A DNA stretch of 64,000 bases from Rahnella inusitata (GTDB lineage: Bacteria > Pseudomonadota > Gammaproteobacteria > Enterobacterales > Enterobacteriaceae): NCBI RefSeq assembly GCF_003263515.1, contig NZ_JYDE01000007.1:151307-215306 (forward strand), written 5' to 3'. Both the position numbers and the translations under genes were made by a program. The notes beneath the pieces are model-generated. The model searched no databases and had not been told where the DNA came from. It saw only the letters and a program-made list of their open reading frames with translations. Shown here one piece after another: positions 9,435 through 21,031 of this stretch (position 1 is the first letter of the stretch; each line of letters begins with the position of its first letter).

Positions 9435-10819
9435 CAGTTTCTCGGTCCATGTGGAACAGAAAGCGGCAGGACGACCGTGATACGCACGCCGCCTGCGGGA
9501 GAGTGGCTGGCGCTTATCTGCCCGCCGTGTGCTTCGACGATATTCTGACAAATCGCCAGACCTAAACCGGAGCCGCCGCTGGCGCGGTTACGCGAGCCTT
9601 CGGTGCGATAAAAGCGTTCAAAAATGCGGATCAGCTGTTCATCGCTGATGCCTGGCGCGCTGTCCTGAAACGTGAGTATCAGCAATTTGTCGCGGATTTC
9701 GCCCAGAATTTCCAGTCCGCCATTGGGGTCAGTATAGCGCAGGCTGTTTTCCATAAGATTGTTGAAAAGCTGTGACAGACGCTGCGGATCGCCAAACACC
9801 TGCGCGCTTTCAGGTAATTTGCTGGTCAGCGTTAACTGCTTGCTGTGGAAACGATCGCGAGAACCGGCTTCCGCCAACTGCACCAGATGCACAACATCGG
9901 TATCCACTTTACGGTACGCCAGCGCACCGGCATCGGAAAGGGAAAGCTGGTGCAAATCATCCACCAGCTTGGTGAGGATTGAGACTTCCGACTGCAATGA
10001 TTCCAGTGAGCCAAGGGTCATTTTGCGCACGCCATCCTGCATCGCTTCCAGTTCACCGCGCAGCACCGCAAGCGGAGTGCGCAGCTCGTGGGAAATATCG
10101 GCCATAAACGCCCGCCGCATCTGCTCGTTCTTTTCCAGCGTCATCGCCAGCTGGTTGAAATCCTGCGCCAGCTTCCCCAGCTCATCTTGACTGTCGACTT
10201 CCACGCGGGTGCTGAAATCTCCGGCGGCCAGCTGATGGGTGCCGTTAACCAGCCGTTTGACCGGCGCGAGCATACCGCGCGATAACAACCAGGTGACGGC
10301 GGCGGCCAGCAGAGCGGTAAAGGCGACAATCATCCAGCTGGTGCGGCTTTGCTGACGCTCGAAGTTGATGTCGGCGTCGCGTGTGAGGCGTTCAGCCGGG
10401 GTCGAAATCACCGAACCTATCACTACGCCGTTGACGGTCATCACGCGGCGCGGTCCCTGCAAATCAGGCGGCACCGGCTGATCGTATCCGCCAATCCGGC
10501 GATCGTGGCTGTCGAGGATCCAAAATTTTGTGCGCCATCCCTGCGGCGGCATCCGCGGGCTGCTGTTTTGTTCAAAGGAACGCATCAGCTGATAGATCAG
10601 ACGGTCATTGGTTTCTAAAAACTCCCAGCTGCCGTGTTGTTTGTATTGTTCCTGCAACGTGTCGGCCAGCAACTCCACGCGCTGTTCGTTACTCTGGCGG
10701 ATGTAATCAATAAAGCCGCGCTCGAAGCTCATCCGCACGCCCCAGTTCATGGTGATTAACACCAGCGCACAGGTGCAGAAGATGGCCATGAACAGTTTGA
10801 CGGTAATTCCTAGTTTCAT
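9434..10819 (-). CDS. baeS: Envelope-stress sensor histidine kinase BaeS
   Basis: 461 residues (467 in E. coli). N-terminal membrane segment at about 9-28, periplasmic sensor region, a second membrane segment near 165-185, HAMP linker, dimerisation helix with the phospho-accepting His in [16 protein letters not shown], and an ATP-binding domain with [10 protein letters not shown] and [10 protein letters not shown]. It partners BaeR to sense misfolded or damaged envelope proteins and toxic compounds. Its start overlaps the mdtD stop by four bases (ATGA), so mdtD-baeS-baeR is one transcript. Confidence 0.93.
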   Translation of the reverse strand: MKLGITVKLFMAIFCTCALVLITMNWGVRMSFERGFIDYIRQSNEQRVELLADTLQEQYKQHGSWEFLETNDRLIYQLMRSFEQNSSPRMPPQGWRTKFWILDSHDRRIGGYDQPVPPDLQGPRRVMTVNGVVIGSVISTPAERLTRDADINFERQQSRTSWMIVAFTALLAAAVTWLLSRGMLAPVKRLVNGTHQLAAGDFSTRVEVDSQDELGKLAQDFNQLAMTLEKNEQMRRAFMADISHELRTPLAVLRGELEAMQDGVRKMTLGSLESLQSEVSILTKLVDDLHQLSLSDAGALAYRKVDTDVVHLVQLAEAGSRDRFHSKQLTLTSKLPESAQVFGDPQRLSQLFNNLMENSLRYTDPNGGLEILGEIRDKLLILTFQDSAPGISDEQLIRIFERFYRTEGSRNRASGGSGLGLAICQNIVEAHGGQISASHSPAGGVRITVVLPLSVPHGPRN

Positions 10820-12288
10820 GATTTTCTCATTGGATCGGGAGAGCTGGCCGCAGCGCGACGACGGTCAATAAGGGCATTTTTCTGGGCATCAGCCGGCACG
10901 CGCGAAAAGACCCAGGCTGGCAGGGCGATAATCACCGCCATCGCCATATAGCAGTACAGAAACGCGGTATGCATCGCGCCGCTGCCGACGTTCACCTGCT
11001 GTTGCGCAAACACGCCGATGAGGATACCTGCGACGCTGACGCCCAGACTCATCGACAGCTGCATGATCATCGACAGCAAACTGTTGCCGCTGCTGGCAAG
11101 GCGCGGCGGCAAGTCTTTCAGCGTCAGGGTATTCATCGACGAGAAGCGCAGCGAATTCACCATCCCCTGGAAGAACAGCACAATCGGGATCATCCACACA
11201 GCGCCATAAATCGCCACCAGCGGGAAGATAAACGTAATCAGCGCCAGCAACAGCGTGGCGGTCACCAGCGCAGAACGGTAGCCGAGCTGATTAACCAGCC
11301 GGACCACCACGCGCTTCATTCCCATGCTCCCGAGCACCATCGGGATCATCATCAGCCCGGCGTGAAAGGGGGTGAAGCCCATGCCGAGTTGCAGAAAGAC
11401 CGGCGTCATAAACGGCAACATACCGCTGCCGATGCGACCCAGAAAACTGCCGGTCAGGCCGATTTTAAAGGTCGGCGTATGAAACAGACGCAGTGAAAAC
11501 AGGGCAGATAAATTACCGCGCGCGTGCATCCAGTAGATACCGAGCGCGCCAAATCCAACCACCACCAGCAGCAGTAATTCCAGCGGCGTCAGCCCGAGCC
11601 CGCGGCTGCCGTCGAGCGCCAGCGTCAGCGTCGCCATACACACTGCCAGCATCACAAAACCGCTGATATCAAAGCGGCGCGTCTGCATTTTGTAATTCGG
11701 CATGATCATTAATGTGGCAATACAACCGGCAATGCCGACAGGCAGATTGATCAAAAATATCCAGTGCCAGCTGGCGTACTGCACCAGAAAACCCCCGAGT
11801 GCCGGGCCAAGCAGCGGGCCGACCTGACCGGGTAACGTCACCATAGTCATGGCCGCCATATATTCACTGCGCGGCACGATTTTCAGCACCGTCAGCCGCC
11901 CGACCGGTACCATCATCGCGCCGCCAATCCCTTGTACCACGCGGGACATCACCAGCTCGCGCAGGCTGTCAGATTGCGCACAGAGCAGTGAACCCAGGGT
12001 GAACAGCACGATGGCCGAGAAGAACACCCATTTCACACCGACTTTATCCGCCAGCCAGCCGCTGGCGGGCAGCATCACTGCCACGGTCAGCACATAAGCG
12101 ACCACCACCGAATGCATGTGCAGAGGATTTTCACCGAGGCTTTGGGCCATCGACGGCAGCGCGGTATTGACGATGGTGGTATCCAGCGCCTGCATAAAAA
12201 AGCCAAACGCGACGATCCACAACTGCCAGCGCACAGAAGGCGGCAGCGGCTCGGAGGGCGGTACAGTCTCAGTATTTTCAGATTTCAT
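10816..12288 (-). CDS. mdtD: MFS transporter MdtD (DHA2 family)
   Basis: 490 residues with fourteen membrane segments of the DHA2 drug:proton antiporter type; [16 protein letters not shown] and [11 protein letters not shown] are family motifs. In E. coli MdtD is the last gene of mdtABCD; it is dispensable for MdtABC drug efflux and has been linked to citrate-type export. Here it is the first gene of mdtD-baeS-baeR, because mdtABC are missing from this locus. The promoter must lie in the 269-bp gap shared with the divergent aldo/keto reductase. Confidence 0.85.
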   Translation of the reverse strand: MKSENTETVPPSEPLPPSVRWQLWIVAFGFFMQALDTTIVNTALPSMAQSLGENPLHMHSVVVAYVLTVAVMLPASGWLADKVGVKWVFFSAIVLFTLGSLLCAQSDSLRELVMSRVVQGIGGAMMVPVGRLTVLKIVPRSEYMAAMTMVTLPGQVGPLLGPALGGFLVQYASWHWIFLINLPVGIAGCIATLMIMPNYKMQTRRFDISGFVMLAVCMATLTLALDGSRGLGLTPLELLLLVVVGFGALGIYWMHARGNLSALFSLRLFHTPTFKIGLTGSFLGRIGSGMLPFMTPVFLQLGMGFTPFHAGLMMIPMVLGSMGMKRVVVRLVNQLGYRSALVTATLLLALITFIFPLVAIYGAVWMIPIVLFFQGMVNSLRFSSMNTLTLKDLPPRLASSGNSLLSMIMQLSMSLGVSVAGILIGVFAQQQVNVGSGAMHTAFLYCYMAMAVIIALPAWVFSRVPADAQKNALIDRRRAAASSPDPMRKS

Positions 12289-12557
12289 CGGGTTATCGCA
12301 TCAGCACAATCATTGTCGCGGCCTGGGGACGGCAACCGTCAGCAGGCCAGACCCACAGTGTAGCCAGAATGCTCCGGCAGAAAATGGAGGAAATAAGGAG
12401 AGTCCTTCTCAATCCTCTTAACATTTTTGAAATTACTTATGACAAAAAGGTCGGGCAGTAAGCCACTCATTTTATATCAAAATGCTAAGGTTAACCCTGA
12501 ATCACAAACCGTTCGCACGCGAAGCAACTTTACACTGACCGTTATAGGGAGAGAGTG

Positions 12558-13514
12558 ATGAGTAAAAGAGAATTAGGCCGTTCAGGTATTCAGGTACCGG
12601 TGCTGACTTTTGGTGGCAACGTGTTTGGCTGGACAGTCGATCAGTCCGCCTCTTTCAGCCTGCTCGATGCCTTGCTGGATAATAACCTGAACTTTATCGA
12701 TACCGCCGACGTCTATTCCCGCTGGGTCGATGGCAATCAGGGCGGCGAATCTGAAACGATCATCGGCAACTGGTTGAAGAAAACCGGTAAGCGCGACCAG
12801 ATAGTTCTGGCGACCAAAGTCGGTAAACCGATGGGCGAAGGCAAAGTCGGCTTGTCGCCACGCTATATCAAAGAGGCGGTTGAAGCATCGCTCAAGCGCC
12901 TGCAAACGGATTATATCGATCTCTATCAGTCCCATGATGACGACGCAGATACACCGCTGGCGGAATCACTGGCCGCGTTCGATGCGTTAATCAAAGAAGG
13001 TAAAGTACGGGCCATCGGTGCTTCTAACTACAGCGCACCGCGTCTGGCCGAAGCGCTGAAAGTCAGCAAGGATAACGGGCTGGCGCGTTATGAAACGCTG
13101 CAACCGCTGTACAACCTGTATGACCGCAAAGTGTATGAAGAAACGCTGGAAAAGGTCGTCACGGAAAACGGTGTCGGTGTGATCAACTTTTACGGGCTGG
13201 CGAGCGGTTTCCTGACCGGGAAATACCGCACCAAAGCGGATGCCAGCAAAAGTAAGCGTGGCGAAAGCGTGATCGAACGTTACCTCGACGATCGTGGTTT
13301 GAAAGTGCTTAAAGGGCTGGATCAGGTGGCTGAGAAGCACGGCGTGCAGCCGGGGCAGGTGGCGTTGGCATGGCAGATTGCGCGCCCGAGCATTACCTCT
13401 CCGATTGTCAGCGCCACCTCTTTGCAACAGCTCAATGAACTGGCGCAGGCCGCGACGCTCAGGCTGGACGATGCTGATATTCAGACGCTGAACGACGCCA
13501 GCGCCTGGAAATAA
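12558..13514 (+). CDS. Aldo/keto reductase
   Basis: 318 residues forming a TIM-barrel NAD(P)H-dependent oxidoreductase. FIDTADVYS contains the catalytic Asp and Tyr, VLATKVG the Lys and QSHDDD the His region; the C-terminal SPIVSATS resembles the cofactor phosphate loop. The ATG at 12558 follows a GGGAGAGAG site; a GTG one codon earlier is possible. It is divergent from mdtD and occupies the position between yegD and mdtD where mdtABC stand in E. coli. The substrate is unknown; relatives reduce small aldehydes and ketosugars. Confidence 0.85.
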   Translation: MSKRELGRSGIQVPVLTFGGNVFGWTVDQSASFSLLDALLDNNLNFIDTADVYSRWVDGNQGGESETIIGNWLKKTGKRDQIVLATKVGKPMGEGKVGLSPRYIKEAVEASLKRLQTDYIDLYQSHDDDADTPLAESLAAFDALIKEGKVRAIGASNYSAPRLAEALKVSKDNGLARYETLQPLYNLYDRKVYEETLEKVVTENGVGVINFYGLASGFLTGKYRTKADASKSKRGESVIERYLDDRGLKVLKGLDQVAEKHGVQPGQVALAWQIARPSITSPIVSATSLQQLNELAQAATLRLDDADIQTLNDASAWK

Positions 13515-13530
13515 CCTCGTTTGGAAAATA

Positions 13531-13563
13531 AAAAAACCGCCGTGAGAAATCAGGCGGTTTTTT
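13531..13563. terminator. Bidirectional terminator between aldo/keto reductase and yegD
   Basis: AAAAAACCGCC at 13531-13541 pairs with GGCGGTTTTTT at 13553-13563. U-runs appear on both strands, so it serves both convergent genes. Confidence 0.9.
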
Positions 13564-13594
13564 ATTGCGTACTGATGTGCCGGGAATCTTGCGA

Positions 13595-14947
13595 TTAACG
13601 GAACAGGGTTTGCGCCCAGCGGGCCAGACCGGCGGTGACTGAGCCGAAATCGTTGCCCCCGACCAGCGGAATGCCCGGCAATTGTGCCTGCAACGCAGCC
13701 CGCAACAGAGGAGAGCGCGCACTGCCACCGGTCAGATAAATCACGTCCGGCTTGATGTCACTGCTCGCCAGCGCCAGATTCACCTGTTCCTGAATGCGCT
13801 CCAGTGGCTGTGCGATAGCTTCGCTCAGCTGCTGCTGGCTGATAGTTTCTGCCAGTCCCGCCTCGATGAAGTCCATTGCCGCCGTGACGCTTTCGCGTTC
13901 GGAGAGCGCAATCTTGCTCTCTTCCGCCGCGCGCACCAGACGATAGCTCAGACGCTGTTGCTGAACTTTCAGCAGGCGTTTGATGAGATCTGGCTGTGCG
14001 GCATCGCGGATTAAATCACGCAGCATGCGGCCATTGGCGACGCTGTAAAAATCGATCTGAGCAGGGACATCGTTAGTCGCTACCGCATTCCAGTAAGGCA
14101 GTGCAGGAATAGCGATTCCTTTGTGGGTTTCGCTGCCCATGCCGAACTGTGGCGTCAGCTGTTTGAACGCTGTCATGATATCCAGATCGTTCCCGCCCAC
14201 GCGGCAACCGCTGTGGCCGAGCAGGCTGTTCTGACGCTCTGCCTTATCGCGCCACTGTGGGCCCATCAGCAATACTGAGCAGTCGGTGGTACCACCGCCG
14301 ATATCCACCACCAGCACGGTTTTCTCGTCCGTCAGCGTCGCTTCAAAATCCAGCCCTGCTGCTACCGGTTCGAACTGGAAAGCGATATCGCGGAAACCGG
14401 CGCGTTCTGCGGCGCGTTGCAAAATACCCTGTGCCTGACGGTTGGCATCATCGCCGCCCATGCCCTGGAAGTTGATCGGGCGGCCAATGACGGTCTGCTC
14501 AATGGTCTGCTGTAACACGGATTCTGCCTGACGTTTGATGTGATACATCATCGCGCAGACCAGATCTTCGAACAGAGCAATTTGCTGCGGCTTCAGGCCG
14601 TTTGCGCCCAGGAAGGATTTCGGTGAGCGGACAAAGTACACCTCTTCCGGATCTTCCATATAGGTGGCGAGTGCCTGCAAACCAAACTGCACGCTGTTGG
14701 CGTTAACCGGAATATCTTCCTCGCGGTTAAAGCTTATACTGCGACGCAGCAGCGCCAGATTTTCATCACTGCCCGTTGGCACCTGTCCGTGACGGTTCAG
14801 CCATTCGCTGACCGCTTCGCGAGTTGGCGCACAAAGCATGGAGGGTAAATAAGGATCGTTATTTTCTAACGCCAGCAGTTGGGCGTTATTGTCGCGCATC
14901 ACCGCAACTGAGCAATTCGCTGTACCGTAGTCAAATCCAATAAACAT
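13595..14947 (-). CDS. yegD: Hsp70-family protein YegD
   Basis: 450 residues from the ATG at 14947 with GGGGATC upstream. It has the actin/Hsp70 ATPase fold: FIGFDYGTANCSVAV (phosphate 1), VVDIGGGTTDCSV (phosphate 2) and LTGGSARSP (adenosine). It lacks the peptide-binding domain of DnaK, so it is a short atypical Hsp70 of unknown client. E. coli YegD has the same length and also neighbours the mdt-bae region. Confidence 0.9.
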   Translation of the reverse strand: MFIGFDYGTANCSVAVMRDNNAQLLALENNDPYLPSMLCAPTREAVSEWLNRHGQVPTGSDENLALLRRSISFNREEDIPVNANSVQFGLQALATYMEDPEEVYFVRSPKSFLGANGLKPQQIALFEDLVCAMMYHIKRQAESVLQQTIEQTVIGRPINFQGMGGDDANRQAQGILQRAAERAGFRDIAFQFEPVAAGLDFEATLTDEKTVLVVDIGGGTTDCSVLLMGPQWRDKAERQNSLLGHSGCRVGGNDLDIMTAFKQLTPQFGMGSETHKGIAIPALPYWNAVATNDVPAQIDFYSVANGRMLRDLIRDAAQPDLIKRLLKVQQQRLSYRLVRAAEESKIALSERESVTAAMDFIEAGLAETISQQQLSEAIAQPLERIQEQVNLALASSDIKPDVIYLTGGSARSPLLRAALQAQLPGIPLVGGNDFGSVTAGLARWAQTLFR

Positions 14948-15056
14948 CACTGATCCCCATGCCAAAGAAGGGGCGGGACTTTACCGGAGCGAGGGATTTA
15001 GAGCAAGACCAAAGCGAAGGGATTTTAGCCCTTAAAAATGCAAGGTGTTTGCGGTT

Positions 15057-15155
15057 ATACCCCATCCCGGCCCTCTCCCTGGCAGGAGAGGGAGCAGACC
15101 CAGCCGATTTTGAATTTGCTCCTCCCCCTGCAAAGAGGGAGGGCGGGAGGGGTAT
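15057..15155. repeat. Intergenic palindromic repeat of about 100 bp
   Basis: Outer arms ATACCCCATCCCGGCCCTC (15057) and the imperfect complement ending at 15155 enclose two internal hairpins: CCCTCTCC/GGAGAGGG at 15071-15092 and an imperfect CCTCCCCCT/AGAGGGAGG at 15121-15142. The overall cruciform between yegD and the transketolase gene looks like a dispersed non-autonomous element. Other copies in the genome cannot be seen here. Confidence 0.6.
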
Positions 15156-15169
15156 GGCAGGCGACGACG

Positions 15170-17164
15170 TTATTTCAGCAACGCCTGCGCTTTCGCGACA
15201 ACGTTATCGACAGTAAAGCCGAACTCTTTGAACAGCTGTTCTGCCGGAGCAGATTCGCCGAAGCTGGTCATGCCGACTACGCCGCCGTTGAGGCCAACGT
15301 ACTTGTACCAGTAATCCGCAATACCGGCTTCCACTGCCAGTCGCGCCGGAACGTCTTTCGGCAGCACTGATTCACGGTATGCCGTGTCCTGTTTGTCGTA
15401 AACGTCAGTCGACGGCATGGAAACAACGCGCACTTTGGTGCCGCCTGCGGCCAGTTTATCGGCTGCTTCGACGGTAATACCCACTTCAGAACCGGTGGCT
15501 ATCAGAATGACGTCTGGCTTGCCTTCGCAATCTTTCAGCACATAACCGCCACGCGCCACATTAGCCAGCTGCTCCGCTGTACGCGGTTGCTGGGTCAGGT
15601 TCTGACGGGAGAAGATCAGTGCGGATGGGCCGTCGTTGCGCTCAATGGCGTATTTCCAGGCGATTGCTGATTCGACCTGATCCGCCGGACGCCACAGGCT
15701 CATGTTTGGCGTAACGCGCAGGCTGGCCATTTGCTCGACCGGCTGATGCGTCGGGCCGTCTTCGCCCAGGCCGATGGAGTCATGGGTGTAGACGAACACA
15801 TTGCGGATCTTCATCAGTGACGCCATACGCACCGCATTACGGGCGTATTCGACGAACATCAGGAACGTAGCCGAATAAGGCAGGAAGCCGCCGTGTAGCG
15901 CGATACCGTTGGAGATAGCCGTCATGCCGAATTCGCGCACGCCGTAGTGGATGTAGTTACCGGCTATGTCATCACCCAGCGATTTAGAGCCGGACCACAT
16001 AGTCAGGTTACTTGGCGCAAGGTCAGCAGAACCGCCGAGGAATTCAGGCAGGATTTTACCGAACTCTTCCAGCGTGTTTTGTGAGGCTTTGCGGCTGGCA
16101 ATGTTGGCCGGATTAGCCTGTAAACCTTCGATGAATTTCTGCGCGTCGGCTTCCCAGTTTTCCGGCAGCTCACCGCTCACGCGGCGCTTAAATTCTTTCG
16201 CCAGATCAGGATAAGCGCTGGCGTAAGCCGCAAACTTATCATCCCAGGCTTTTTCTTTCGCTTTACCCGCTTCTTTGGCATCCCAGGCGGCATAAATATC
16301 CTGCGGAATTTCAAAGGCAGGGTAGTTCCAGCCCAGTTCCTTGCGCGTGGCAGCCACTTCATCCACGCCCAGAGCCGCGCCGTGCGCATCGTGCGTACCG
16401 TGTTTATTTGGCGAGCCAAAACCGATGACCGTTTTACACAGCAGCAGGGAAGGACGGTCGGTGACTTTGTGCGATTCTTCAATCGCTGCTTTGATGGCGT
16501 CAGAGTTCTGCCCATCAACACCGCGGATCACATGCCAGCCATATGCTTCGAAACGTTTGGCAGTGTCATCGGTGAACCAGCCTTCCACGTGGCCGTCGAT
16601 AGAGATCCCGTTGTCATCATAAAACGCAGTCAGTTTGCCGAGTTTCATGGTGCCAGCTAGCGAACAGGCTTCGTGGGAAATTCCTTCCATCATGCAACCG
16701 TCACCCATAAAAGCGTAGGTATGGTGGTTGACGATATCGTGGCCTTCGCGGTTGAACTGCGCAGCCAGCGTGCGTTCGGCGATAGCAAAACCGACGGCGT
16801 TGGCAATGCCCTGACCCAGCGGGCCGGTCGTGGTCTCAACGCCCGGCGTATAGCCGTATTCCGGGTGCCCCGGCGTTTTGGAGTGCAGCTGGCGGAAATT
16901 CTCCAGCTCTTTCATCGGCAGGTCATAACCGGTGAGATGCAGCAGGCTGTAAATCAGCATCGAACCGTGACCGTTCGACAGCACAAAGCGGTCGCGATCG
17001 GCCCAGTTCGGGTTGGTCGGGTTGTGATTCATGTAATCGCGCCACAGAACTTCAGCGATATCCGCCATCCCCATTGGTGCGCCGGGGTGGCCGGAATTCG
17101 CTTTCTGCACCGCATCCATGCTTAAGGCACGGATAGCATTCGCTAGTTCTCTACGAGAAGGCAT
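15170..17164 (-). CDS. tktB: Transketolase
   Basis: 664 residues from the ATG at 17164, with GGAG upstream. The enzyme is thiamine-diphosphate dependent and moves two-carbon units between ketoses and aldoses in the non-oxidative pentose phosphate pathway. Seen: [15 protein letters not shown] (substrate/cofactor N-terminus), [14 protein letters not shown] with the ThDP/metal motif, and [19 protein letters not shown] in the pyrimidine domain. It follows the transaldolase gene by 62 bp, the talA-tktB pairing of E. coli, which supports tktB rather than tktA. The symbol rests on context. Confidence 0.92.
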   Translation of the reverse strand: MPSRRELANAIRALSMDAVQKANSGHPGAPMGMADIAEVLWRDYMNHNPTNPNWADRDRFVLSNGHGSMLIYSLLHLTGYDLPMKELENFRQLHSKTPGHPEYGYTPGVETTTGPLGQGIANAVGFAIAERTLAAQFNREGHDIVNHHTYAFMGDGCMMEGISHEACSLAGTMKLGKLTAFYDDNGISIDGHVEGWFTDDTAKRFEAYGWHVIRGVDGQNSDAIKAAIEESHKVTDRPSLLLCKTVIGFGSPNKHGTHDAHGAALGVDEVAATRKELGWNYPAFEIPQDIYAAWDAKEAGKAKEKAWDDKFAAYASAYPDLAKEFKRRVSGELPENWEADAQKFIEGLQANPANIASRKASQNTLEEFGKILPEFLGGSADLAPSNLTMWSGSKSLGDDIAGNYIHYGVREFGMTAISNGIALHGGFLPYSATFLMFVEYARNAVRMASLMKIRNVFVYTHDSIGLGEDGPTHQPVEQMASLRVTPNMSLWRPADQVESAIAWKYAIERNDGPSALIFSRQNLTQQPRTAEQLANVARGGYVLKDCEGKPDVILIATGSEVGITVEAADKLAAGGTKVRVVSMPSTDVYDKQDTAYRESVLPKDVPARLAVEAGIADYWYKYVGLNGGVVGMTSFGESAPAEQLFKEFGFTVDNVVAKAQALLK

Positions 17165-17226
17165 ATTTTTCTCCGGTGAATGGCCGCGCCCACAGGCAGC
17201 AGCCATTGGAATATCAATGGGTGAAA

Positions 17227-18180
17227 TTACAGTTGAGCAGACAGCACATCTTCGAGTTTCTTCTGATCGACGGCAAACTGGCGGATACCTTCGGCCAGTT
17301 TATCAACGGCCATGGCGTCCTGGTGATGTTCCCAGAGGAATTCGGCCTGAGTCAGCGGCACAGGCTGTTTGTTGCCCGGGGCTGATGAGGATTGCAGTTT
17401 TCGTTCCACTGGCGCATCGCTGGCTTTCAGCTCTTCAAGCAGGTTAGGTGAGATGGTCAGGCGGTCACAACCGGCCAGCGCCAGGATCTGTTCCACTTTA
17501 CGGAAGCTCGCTCCCATGATGACGGTCTCATAGCCCTGCGCTTTGTAGTACTTGTAGATCTCACGAACGGATTTCACGCCCGGATCTTTTTCCACGTCAT
17601 ACGTCGCATTTGGCTCTTTGGCTTTGTACCAGTCATAGATTCGGCCAACGAACGGGGAGATCAGATACACACCGGCTTCGGCGCAGGCGCGTGCCTGAGC
17701 AAAAGAGAACAGCAGCGTCAGGTTACAGTTAATGCCTTCCTTTTCCAGCTGTTCGGCAGCTTTGATGCCTTCCCAGGTGGAAGCCAGTTTGATCAGAATG
17801 CGGGATTTATCGATCCCCTGTTCCTGATACAAGCCAATCAGTTTTCGCGCTTTAGCCAGGCACTTTTCGCTGTCAAATGACATGCGCGCATCGACTTCGG
17901 TCGAGATGCGGCCAGGGACGCTTTTCAGAATTTCGACACCAATATTCACCGCCAGCTTGTCCGTGGCGTTGATCACCTGATCCTCTTTGCTGCCGCCTTT
18001 TTTACGTGCGTAATCCAGCGCGTCTTTGATGAGGTTTTGATACTGCGGCAGGTCGGCAGCTTTGAGAATTAAGGATGGATTGGTGGTGGCATCCTGCGGT
18101 TCGAAATGACGAATGGATTCGATATCACCGCTGTCGGCAACGACAGTCGTTAGCTTTTTGAGGGCGTCTAACTGGTTCAT
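17227..18180 (-). CDS. talA: Transaldolase
   Basis: 317 residues; class I transaldolase of the pentose phosphate pathway, moving a dihydroxyacetone unit between sugar phosphates. Seen: [13 protein letters not shown] near the N-terminus, [12 protein letters not shown] with the Schiff-base lysine, and [18 protein letters not shown]. It forms an operon with the transketolase downstream and is divergent from maeB, exactly as talA-tktB/maeB in E. coli, hence the symbol talA. Confidence 0.92.
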   Translation of the reverse strand: MNQLDALKKLTTVVADSGDIESIRHFEPQDATTNPSLILKAADLPQYQNLIKDALDYARKKGGSKEDQVINATDKLAVNIGVEILKSVPGRISTEVDARMSFDSEKCLAKARKLIGLYQEQGIDKSRILIKLASTWEGIKAAEQLEKEGINCNLTLLFSFAQARACAEAGVYLISPFVGRIYDWYKAKEPNATYDVEKDPGVKSVREIYKYYKAQGYETVIMGASFRKVEQILALAGCDRLTISPNLLEELKASDAPVERKLQSSSAPGNKQPVPLTQAEFLWEHHQDAMAVDKLAEGIRQFAVDQKKLEDVLSAQL

Positions 18181-18580
18181 TTCAACATCTCCTTAGGAAG
18201 AAAAATGATACGAGAAGAGAAGCGTTCGTCTCTTTTCACAGGGCTACTACCCTGCATCATTCTGTTAACAATTTGAATGCGCTTTCTCTGATTGTTGTAA
18301 TGGGTAAGAGCAATGAAAAAGCAAAAGCCTACGCAAGGCTGAACTTTCAACCTGTGTTGCGCAAGGGGGAACATTAAGCTTAGTCGAAATTTGCGAGACG
18401 TCTTCCGCGAACGAAAAGTAATCAATGTAACGCGCAAGTTTTGGTCGTGCTTCACCCTCTGTCGTGGCAGGTTATCTATACTGTTGTGCGGGAAAACTGA
18501 AAGCGTTGGTGAACCAAATGTTGCGGCTTTCCCGGTCTGTACCCCTATAAAAAAATAAGAAACACAAAAAGGACCCTACG
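18181..18580. other. Divergent promoter region between talA and maeB
   Basis: 400 bp without a credible gene. A TATACT box at 18477-18482 could be a -10 element for maeB, but no good -35 precedes it. A 92-codon frame on the minus strand has no family features. Confidence 0.4.
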
Positions 18581-20860
18581 ATGGACGAACAACTGAAACA
18601 GAGTGCGCTCGATTTCCACGAATTCCCGGTGCCCGGAAAAATTCAGGTCTCACCCACCAAACCGCTCGCCACGCAGCGCGATCTGGCGCTGGCGTACTCT
18701 CCAGGTGTGGCGGCACCTTGTCTTGAAATCCAAAAAGACCCGCTGGCTGCCTATAAATACACCGCTAAGGGCAATCTGGTGGCAGTGATTTCCAACGGCA
18801 CGGCGGTGCTTGGGCTTGGCAATATCGGGGCGCTGGCGGGTAAACCGGTGATGGAAGGCAAGGGCGTGCTTTTTAAGAAATTCGCCGGTATCGACGTGTT
18901 TGATATCGAAATAGATGAGCTGGATCCGGACAAATTGATAAACGTGATCGCCGCGCTTGAACCGACGTTCGGCGGCATCAATCTCGAAGACATCAAAGCG
19001 CCTGAATGTTTCTACATTGAGAAAAAACTGCGCGAACGTATGAACATTCCGGTGTTCCATGACGATCAGCACGGCACCGCAATTATCTGTACTGCTGCGG
19101 TGCTTAACGGCCTGCGCGTGGTCGGGAAAAACATTTCCGATGTGCGGCTGGTGGTGTCAGGCGCGGGAGCTTCGGCCATTGCCTGCCTCAATTTGCTGGT
19201 AGCGCTGGGGCTTAAACGCCACAACATCACGGCATGCGATTCGCGCGGTGTAATTTATCAGGGGCGCGAAGAAAATATGGCCGAAACCAAAGCGGCCTAT
19301 GCCATTGAGGACAATGGACAGCGCACGCTGGCTGATGCGATCCCGCAGGCGGATATTTTCCTCGGTTGTTCCGGACCGGGCGTGCTGACACAGGACATGG
19401 TGAAAACCATGGCCAAAGATCCGCTGATTCTGGCGCTTGCTAATCCTGAACCGGAAATTCTGCCGCCGCTGGCCAAAGCCGTGCGCCCGGATGCAATTAT
19501 CTGCACTGGCCGGTCGGATTATCCGAATCAGGTGAATAACGTGCTGTGTTTTCCGTTCATTTTTCGCGGGGCGCTGGACGTTGGTGCGACCACCATCAAT
19601 GAGGAAATGAAACTGGCCTGCGTACATGCGATCGCCGACCTTGCGATGGCCGAACAAAGCGACGTGGTGGCTTCGGCGTATGGGGAAGAGGAACTGTCTT
19701 TTGGGCCTGAGTACATCATTCCTAAGCCCTTCGATCCGCGGCTTATCGTGAAAATTGCTCCGGCAGTCGCTAAAGCAGCGATGGATTCCGGCGTGGCGAC
19801 GCGGCCCATCGTCGATTTTGACGCTTACATTGAGAAGCTGTCTGAGTTCGTCTACAAGACCAATTTGTTTATGAAGCCGATTTTCGCACAGGCTAAAAAA
19901 GACGCTAAACGCGTGGTGATGGCCGAAGGGGAAGAGGAGCGCGTGCTGCAGGCGACGCAGGAGCTGATTTCCCTTGGGCTGGCGAAACCGATTCTGGTCG
20001 GACGGCCTAGTGTCATTGAGATGCGCATTAAAAAACTCGGTCTGCAACTTGAGGCGGGAAGAGATTTTGAAGTGGTGAATAACGAATCCGATCCGCGTTT
20101 TAACGAATACTGGCGCGAATATTATGAGCGCATGAAACGGCGCGGCGTCTCGCAGGAGCAGGCCCGTCGCGCGGTGATCGGCAACCCGACGCTGATTGCC
20201 GCCATCATGTTGCTGCGCGGCGAAGCCGACGCGATGATTTGTGGCACCGTCGGCACCTATCATGAGCATTATGACATTGTGGAAAATGTGTTTGGTTTCC
20301 GCGAAGGTGCACACGTTGCCGGGGCCATGAATGCGCTGCTGTTGCCGAGCGGAAATACCTTTATCGCCGATACCTACGTCAATGACGATCCGACGGCGGA
20401 ACAGTTGGCGGAAATCACGCTGATGGCGGCCGAAACGGTGCGACGCTTCGGTATCGAGCCGAAAGTAGCGTTGTTATCGCATTCCAGTTTCGGCACCTCG
20501 GACAGCCCGGCGGCGTTGAAAATGCGCAGAACCCTGGAACTGGTGAACGCCCGCGAGCCGGATTTGGAAATTGACGGAGAGATGCACGGCGATGCTGCGC
20601 TGGTGGAAAGCATCCGTCAGGACATCATGCCAGACAGCCCGCTGAAAGGGGCTGCCAATATCCTGATCATGCCAAACATGGAGTCGGCGCGTATCAGTTA
20701 TAACCTGCTGCGGGTTTCCAGTTCGGAAGGGGTAACCGTCGGGCCGGTGTTGATGGGGGTATCGAAACCGGTGCATATTCTGACGCCCATTGCCTCGGTC
20801 AGACGCATTGTAAACATGGTGGCGCTGGCGGTGGTCGAAGCGCAGACCGAACCATTATAA
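18581..20860 (+). CDS. maeB: NADP-dependent malic enzyme with phosphotransacetylase-like domain
   Basis: 759 residues, the size of E. coli MaeB. The first ~430 residues are the malic enzyme, decarboxylating malate to pyruvate with [23 protein letters not shown] (metal site) and [12 protein letters not shown] (cofactor fold). The last ~330 residues are a phosphotransacetylase-like domain ([24 protein letters not shown]) that is regulatory and lets acetyl-CoA inhibit the enzyme. AGGA lies upstream of the ATG. Confidence 0.95.
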   Translation: MDEQLKQSALDFHEFPVPGKIQVSPTKPLATQRDLALAYSPGVAAPCLEIQKDPLAAYKYTAKGNLVAVISNGTAVLGLGNIGALAGKPVMEGKGVLFKKFAGIDVFDIEIDELDPDKLINVIAALEPTFGGINLEDIKAPECFYIEKKLRERMNIPVFHDDQHGTAIICTAAVLNGLRVVGKNISDVRLVVSGAGASAIACLNLLVALGLKRHNITACDSRGVIYQGREENMAETKAAYAIEDNGQRTLADAIPQADIFLGCSGPGVLTQDMVKTMAKDPLILALANPEPEILPPLAKAVRPDAIICTGRSDYPNQVNNVLCFPFIFRGALDVGATTINEEMKLACVHAIADLAMAEQSDVVASAYGEEELSFGPEYIIPKPFDPRLIVKIAPAVAKAAMDSGVATRPIVDFDAYIEKLSEFVYKTNLFMKPIFAQAKKDAKRVVMAEGEEERVLQATQELISLGLAKPILVGRPSVIEMRIKKLGLQLEAGRDFEVVNNESDPRFNEYWREYYERMKRRGVSQEQARRAVIGNPTLIAAIMLLRGEADAMICGTVGTYHEHYDIVENVFGFREGAHVAGAMNALLLPSGNTFIADTYVNDDPTAEQLAEITLMAAETVRRFGIEPKVALLSHSSFGTSDSPAALKMRRTLELVNAREPDLEIDGEMHGDAALVESIRQDIMPDSPLKGAANILIMPNMESARISYNLLRVSSSEGVTVGPVLMGVSKPVHILTPIASVRRIVNMVALAVVEAQTEPL

Positions 20861-20912
20861 CTTTCGTTATATAAGTAAAAGGGCGTCCCGGAGGAAGCCC
20901 ATCAGATTGCTA

Positions 20913-21002
20913 AGTCCAGTCTGTGCAGATAAAGACAGGCAGAAGAGTAAAGCGTCCACGCCATGGATGGCGCGGTTCTGCCTGGTTTCACTGTTGCGGA
21001 CT
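20913..21002. repeat. Imperfect inverted repeat of about 90 bp downstream of maeB
   Basis: Nested arms AGTCC/GGACT (20913, 20998), CAGGCAGAA/TTCTGCCTG (20936-20944, 20976-20984) and CGCCAT/ATGGCG (20959-20964, 20967-20972) share one centre near 20965. It resembles an enterobacterial intergenic palindrome and may fold at the 3' end of the maeB mRNA. Confidence 0.6.
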
Positions 21003-21031
21003 GTTTGTGAACTGCCTCAGACATCATTAGG

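Noticed and set aside
18177..18455. 92-codon minus-strand frame between talA and maeB
   Set aside because: No good ribosome site or domain, overlaps the talA start, and lies in a divergent promoter region.
19157..20314. 385-codon minus-strand frame opposite maeB
   Set aside because: His/Arg-rich shadow of a confident gene with no recognised domain.
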